Assembly (NCBI GenBank): GCA_038049695.1
Contig: CP142454.1
Coordinates: forward strand, 88,372,501-88,436,500
Direction: 5' to 3'
From: Cinnamomum chago
Lineage: Eukaryota; Streptophyta; Magnoliopsida; Laurales; Lauraceae
DNA: 64,000 bases
The notes beneath the pieces are model-generated. The model did not search any database. It was not told the origin of the DNA and saw nothing but the letters and a program-made list of their open reading frames with translations. The translations under genes and the position numbers were made by a program. Positions 59,481 to 64,000 of the stretch are shown here, one piece after another. Positions within the stretch are counted from its first letter, which is position 1. Each line of letters begins with the position of its first letter.

Positions 59481-60060
59481 TATCTATTTAGTTTTTCTCT
59501 CGCTGTTTCCGTCTCCCGCCAACGCACTCTTTATTTTTTCCCTCTATTCTTTTCCCTCATCTCTCTCTCTGTCTCTCATCTGCTCATCTCTCTCTCTCTC
59601 TGTCTCTCTCGATCTGCTCTCCTCTCTCTCGATCTGCCTTTTCCCTCTTTTCTATCTCTCATCTGCTCATCTCTCTCTCTCTCTCGATCGGTGCTCTCTC
59701 TCTCTGTCTCTCTCGATCTGCTCTCCTCTCTCTCTCTCTCTCGATCTGGCTTTTCTCTGTTTCATATGCTCATCTCTCTCTCGATCTGCACCGTCTTGGA
59801 CCAAAGCAACTGCTATCTCACCGCACTGCAACACCACTGAGGCCACCCTCCTCGTCCCTGCAACCCAACTGATCTCTCTCACCAGCTGCCTTCCTCTTCC
59901 AGGTTCGGATTTCACATTTTCTCCTTTTGTCAGTTCTTTACTTCCTTCCTTACATGCAAGGTGTCTTGATTGTGGGTGCTAAGTTGTTCGTTTCAGTCAA
60001 TGTCATTGATTGAGATGTTCATGCTTTGTGCTTTTATTTCTTAATTGTGGGTGTTAATCT
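59481..60060 (+). other. CT-rich leader-like stretch
   Basis: TCTCTCTCGATCTG repeats lie at about 59570-59790. A GC-richer stretch and TTCCTCTTCCAGGTTCGG near 59890 follow. It looks like a captured promoter and first exon. A 183-codon frame here follows the microsatellite and matches nothing. Confidence 0.35.
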
Positions 60061-60358
60061 GATTTGGAATTCTCTCATGAATGCCTCTCTTTCTCCATGA
60101 CAAAAGGGAAAACCAGAACTCTGGTTTCTTGTTGTTTTGCTTGTGTGAATAGAAAACGCCCACCATTTGTTTGTTTATGTTACTCTAATATTTCTCTTTA
60201 TTTGTATTTGATTTGGAATTCTCTCATGGATGCCTCTCTTTCTCAATGACAAAAGGGAAAACCAGAACTCTGGTTTCTTCTTGTTTTGCTTGTGTGCATA
60301 GAAAACGCCCACCATCTGTTTGTTTATGTTACTCTAATATTTATCTTTATTTGTAAAG
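60061..60358. repeat. Two tandem 149-bp copies
   Basis: Copies start at 60061 and 60210, both opening GATTTGGAATTCTCTCATG and sharing GGGAAAACCAGAACTCTGG. They differ by only a few bases. Confidence 0.92.
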
Positions 60359-62368
60359 AGTGCTTCCCATGTGTTCGTTTATATTCCTCTGTTAGAGAAG
60401 CTAGAAGAGGATTTGATGTTGGGATTAAGATTAAGGATTGGAATAGCCCAAAAAGTGCCCTCTCCTATGTGGGCTCACCTATGGCTCATTTGTGATTCAT
60501 AAAGGTAGGTTGTCATTGTGATGAAGTAAAACATGAGTTTGGAGCCAAACCTGGTGCAGTAAAATAGAAAGCCATGGCTAGTTTTCCAGGTGCCCTGCCA
60601 TGAAGATGAGTGCACTATCCCTGCCTAACTTTTCCAGGTGATTGAAAAAAGCAGCAAATGAGATTCCCAACTAATCACACTATCTTACGAGTTATAGAGG
60701 TGATTGATTGTATTCAAAAACAGCATAAGCCCTCTGCATTCCTAGAGATGAGTAGCAATCTTTAACTTTCTCAAGGGAAAACCCATGACTTTTGGGCTTT
60801 CCTTACAAGTCGGTGACTTGACATATTACTACATTCAGAGACACTCATGCACATGACACAAGGTCAAGGGATTAGTTGTTTTGGATAACCATGTGGGGTG
60901 ACCTCCAATTGGGTGCTAGTGCCCCTAGTTCACAAGTCAACAGGGACATTTTCCTTTCCATTGGATGAGGCTCAATAGACCGTGACTGCTAGTTGGATAA
61001 TATCTACTGGCAGCTACAATCTAAGGAGGATTAGAGGATGAAATGATAAACCAGTGGTTGGGAGTCCCATTTTGATCAACCGCCTAGAGTTCCATCGTGG
61101 ATACTCTTCCCTCTCCTGCAAGCAGTCCTCTCTTCTGCATGTGCTGGTGGTAGTCTTCCTAAATGTGTACTGGGGTCTGCTCCTTTGTCGGTCAAATCTT
61201 CTCAGAGCCCAGCTACCTTGGCTCTTAGATTAGGTTCATAAGGAAGTTTACTAATTAAAGATTAACTTACTAATATGCAATTCCACTTTCTTCACAACTA
61301 AGTGAGAATGATATTGCTAACTGACATGAATAAAAAAAGAAAAAAATAGATTAAAAAAGATAAATAAACATATTAGATGATAGCCATGCCATTGGCTCAT
61401 GATAAGGAACATGAAGACTCTCAAGGTGTCACTGACATTGCTAATATTAAAAAAACTGGCCTGTAATTTCCATGATAAAAGGTTGTCTCCTTTTTTATGA
61501 AGTGAGAAGGCAATGAGGTTGCTTGTGCAGGATGTTTGCACTCCTTTGTTACAATGCAAACTGAGAGTTGGTTCTAATCACAGGCCGCTGTAACAAATAT
61601 TGCTGATATTTCTAACATATCGGAGTTGTTTATGCTGGTTTTTCATGAAATAGATGCAAGGAACGAAAAAATGTTGATAATTTGAAAATATCATTATAGG
61701 AATGTTTTTTTTTTTGAAAGGCAGGTGAGATTTTATTTATTTTATTTTTCGTCTTTTCAATGACCAATGCTCCCCTTTCATCCACATTCCAAGTTGCTAT
61801 TTCAAATCGCAGCTGCTCTAAGGAAACTATGGGTATTGTCTTTTAGGTTGGGTCTTGGGTTTGACTCAACCCATTCAGACTGTTCAAATGAGCCAGTTAA
61901 TCCTGGATTTCAAATTGATCAGGTAAGGCTTTCAAGCCTTGATCTATTCAAAGTTTGGACTTTTCAAACCAATGGACAACACTACATAGCTCAGGCACAG
62001 AATTAATAGTGTAATGGAGAAAGAGGTGTGCTACTCAGGGCCCAACTCTGGCCTAATATTTAGATATCTGAGCCCAAGCTGGGCTTGAACTCTGTGTGCA
62101 GATCAAAACTCAGGCTAGATCCTGAGCCCAAATCCAAACTGGCCCACCCCAAATTGCATTGTCATGATTTGAGCCCAAGTTGCATCCTGTTTATACATTC
62201 TTAGGTTAATTCATATTTCTGTCATAGGATGTAATTTGTCGTGATTGAAGGTTGGCAACTGTGATCCTTTCCTAGATTGTTGCAATTAAGTTACTTTTTT
62301 TTTTGTCCTTTTACTTTGCCCCATAATATCATCTTTTGCATATTTTGTGGTTTAGGTTCTATTTCCAG
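60359..62368. other. No gene recognised
   Basis: Intron-like AT-rich DNA with a few exon-like stretches (for example 61880-61920 ending at a GTAAGG donor). None could be tied to a protein family. Confidence 0.4.
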
Positions 62369-62500
62369 TTATCATGTCGTTTCCTGCTGTTTTGAAGAGA
62401 ACTGACATTACTGCCTTTGATTTGAGCAAAGTGATAGAGAGTTTTGTTAGGCATGAAGAAACCCTTCCGAGAGAGTTGAAATTGCCTCAATTGAATTTTT
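62369..62500 (+). pseudogene. RBR: Captured retinoblastoma-related fragment
   Basis: After an acceptor-like TTTCCAG, the plus strand encodes [18 protein letters not shown] followed by TLPRELK. This closely matches my recollection of the plant RBR protein, which binds E2F factors and restrains cell division. The similarity ends after RELK and a stop follows at about 62500. No other RBR exon was recognised, so it is a single captured exon piece. Confidence 0.7.
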
Positions 62501-63570
62501 AATGATCCTGATCCATGTTACTTTATTTATGTTCCAATCTTCCTTTTTCTTTGACATATATTACTATAGTTCTCATACCATATGTAACTTGGTGCAGGTT
62601 ATGTATTAATTCAATGAAGGGAATGGTCACAAAATCTGCTGATTACATCGATCCTATTGGGTGTACACCTATTGCAGTAAGTTATTTGAGCATCAATGTT
62701 TCCATACGCATCATTTTAGTTCATCTAGGACAGAATTTGATTATCAATCAGGTTCCAGGATCTGGGACTGGGTTCTGCCAGCAGATACCATGTACAATCA
62801 ATAAAGCAATGGTAAATAAAATTGATTAGAAGTTATGTCAGTGATAATTCTTAATGTGTCTGCGTAAGCATAATCTGATCCCCGTGAGCAATACAAATTA
62901 GATGGAAGCCCGGTAGTCTTAACATATGGGCAGCCCAATAGATATAAACAAAATAAAAAATAGCAGAGGCGTCTTCCAATACTTCCGCTTGCCATGCCAG
63001 TACTAATATCTAAAAGTCTGATCTTCAGCCCTCACCTGCCAAACCCATTACCTGTCTCCAACAATCTCCACTGCTCCAAACTATGAGAGAGAGAAGATTG
63101 AGTAGTAGAAATTTAGGGACTGAATCTTGATAAATTAATAATTTTCATTGAGATTGGTTTCATATTATGAGTATAATGAAGATAACCTAATCACATTATA
63201 ACTCTATTTTAATCCTAATCACACTATAAATCTAATTTAACTCAAACTCCTAATCCCAATCTAATACAAACTCATCCTCGTCAAAAGATATATGACCTTC
63301 TTAATGTAATTATTCTCTATTATGAGTGCATTTCTGAGTTCTCCAAAAAATGATGCCAGTAACTTTTAACACTTCTTTGCAAAATAGATAACATTTTTTC
63401 CCTACATTTAGTGTCCAACACCAGAGTCGTCTCTACATTCTCTTACCCAAATACACTTACTTACATTTTTAAGATCTAATTTGAAACAATATCACAAAAT
63501 ACTGGGGTAGAAAACCATTCCACACACAAAAGGACATAAACAGGTGCTAAAAGAATAAGGAAGTTGGTAC

Positions 63571-63674
63571 CTTTCGCAGGTTTCTCAATCCATGGCCCAT
63601 TCATAATGTTTAGTATGCTACATGCATCGCTGTATTCCAAATCAGGTAACAGCTTTGGTGTAAGCAGGAAACAC
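63571..63674 (-). pseudogene. SMC5: Captured SMC5 C-terminal fragment
   Basis: The minus-strand exon between CACAG and GTACC borders encodes CFLLTPKLLPDLEYSDACS, then ILNIMNGPWIEKPAK. This matches the C-terminal ATPase region of plant SMC5, part of the SMC5/6 DNA-repair complex, from memory. It is open but isolated, opposite in strand to the RBR fragment. Confidence 0.72.
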
Positions 63675-64000
63675 CTGTGTAACATCAGATATATCTGGTG
63701 TCAACTTTCATATGATTGTAACTTAAAATTAAATTATTACAAGAAAACCAGCAAGAAAGTGAGAAATTGGTCTCTTTTCTGGTACATGTTTTAATTACAT
63801 TGTTCAGTTTTTGTATGTAGGTATCAACTATCAGCTACTTTCTATCTTGATGAAAAGGGGTAGCTTGTCTAACTTCTATATGCTTATCTATTGAAAGTGT
63901 GCATCCTATTAATATTATGACATGTATTATCCAAAAGAAAAATTAAATAATGGAAACAAGGTCAACTTCCCTTTGAAATATTAATAGCTCAAGTCATAAA

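Larger units (their letters stand above)
58855..64000. mobile_element. Third CACTA (Pack-CACTA), left end only, runs off the window
   Basis: The end CAGTACAACAAATTGCAC is one base off a CACTA start. It closely matches the minus-strand right end of the outer CACTA (CATTACAACAATTTGCAC), so the two are relatives. A subterminal zone with about 15 ACGTCGGTAAA/TTTACCGACGT units follows at 58890-59480. It interrupts the copia integrase. The other end was not found before 64000, so the extent and the membership of everything to the right are inferred. Confidence 0.65.

Noticed and set aside
59431-59982. 183-codon serine/leucine-rich open frame
   Set aside because: It is a translation of CT-rich microsatellite and CACTA subterminal DNA and matches no family.
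62515-62829. Possible exon reading MKGMVTKSADYIDPIGCTPIA
   Set aside because: It has splice-like borders (TGCAG at left, GTAAGT at right), but I could not link it to any protein family.

Overview
This is nuclear DNA of a flowering plant. The evidence is split plant genes with GT..AG introns, tRNA-derived SINEs, an L1-type LINE, Ty1-copia and Ty3-gypsy retrotransposons, and CACTA and hAT DNA transposons. Captured exon pieces of plant-type phosphoglucomutase, ascorbate peroxidase, retinoblastoma-related and SMC5 genes agree with this. The species cannot be fixed from the sequence. Apart from one host gene and its flanks, the window is almost entirely transposons, many nested inside each other. 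Most boundaries were fixed by finding matching target-site duplications (TSDs) by eye.

Region 1-9600 is a minus-strand Ty1-copia element (pol at the left edge, then gag, primer-binding site and 5' LTR). Its gag is cut by a 3.06-kb solo LTR (2753-5816, TSD TCGAT). Its LTR is cut by a non-autonomous hAT element (7238-9158, TSD CAACACAC). Region 9601-12440 is intergenic with two SINEs. At 12441-18066 a SINE is split by a gypsy-type solo LTR (12446-17907, TSD GAGGG), which is itself split by a third solo LTR (13305-16211, TSD AGGAT). A 5'-truncated LINE with a continuous 814-codon reading frame lies at 20007-22646, with a 16-bp TSD.

The one convincing host gene is a four-exon glutamate receptor-like channel at 24740-28816 (+), about 472 residues. 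It has a signal peptide joined directly to the ligand-binding domain and lacks the large amino-terminal domain usual in plant GLRs. A short repeated block on each side hints at an old tandem duplication of the locus.

From about 29.8 kb to the end there is a six-deep nest. A Ty3-gypsy gag is interrupted by a Ty1-copia element (LTR from 31616). That LTR is interrupted by a Pack-CACTA element (33036-55766, TSD AAA). Inside it sits an En/Spm-type CACTA (33109-48924, TSD GCC) with decayed tnpD and tnpA genes. The inner CACTA holds an env-bearing copia remnant, and this in turn holds a solo LTR (36284-37636, TSD AGTAG). A second solo LTR (40356-42284, TSD AACTC) breaks tnpA. The outer CACTA carries exon fragments of phosphoglucomutase and ascorbate peroxidase. 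The copia integrase further right is broken by a related CACTA that runs off the window and appears to carry fragments of RBR and SMC5.

A theme across the window is that most of the LTR families hold a cluster of short CpG-containing palindromes. The palindrome sequence differs between families. In the three copia LTRs that keep it, the cluster lies just upstream of a TATA box.
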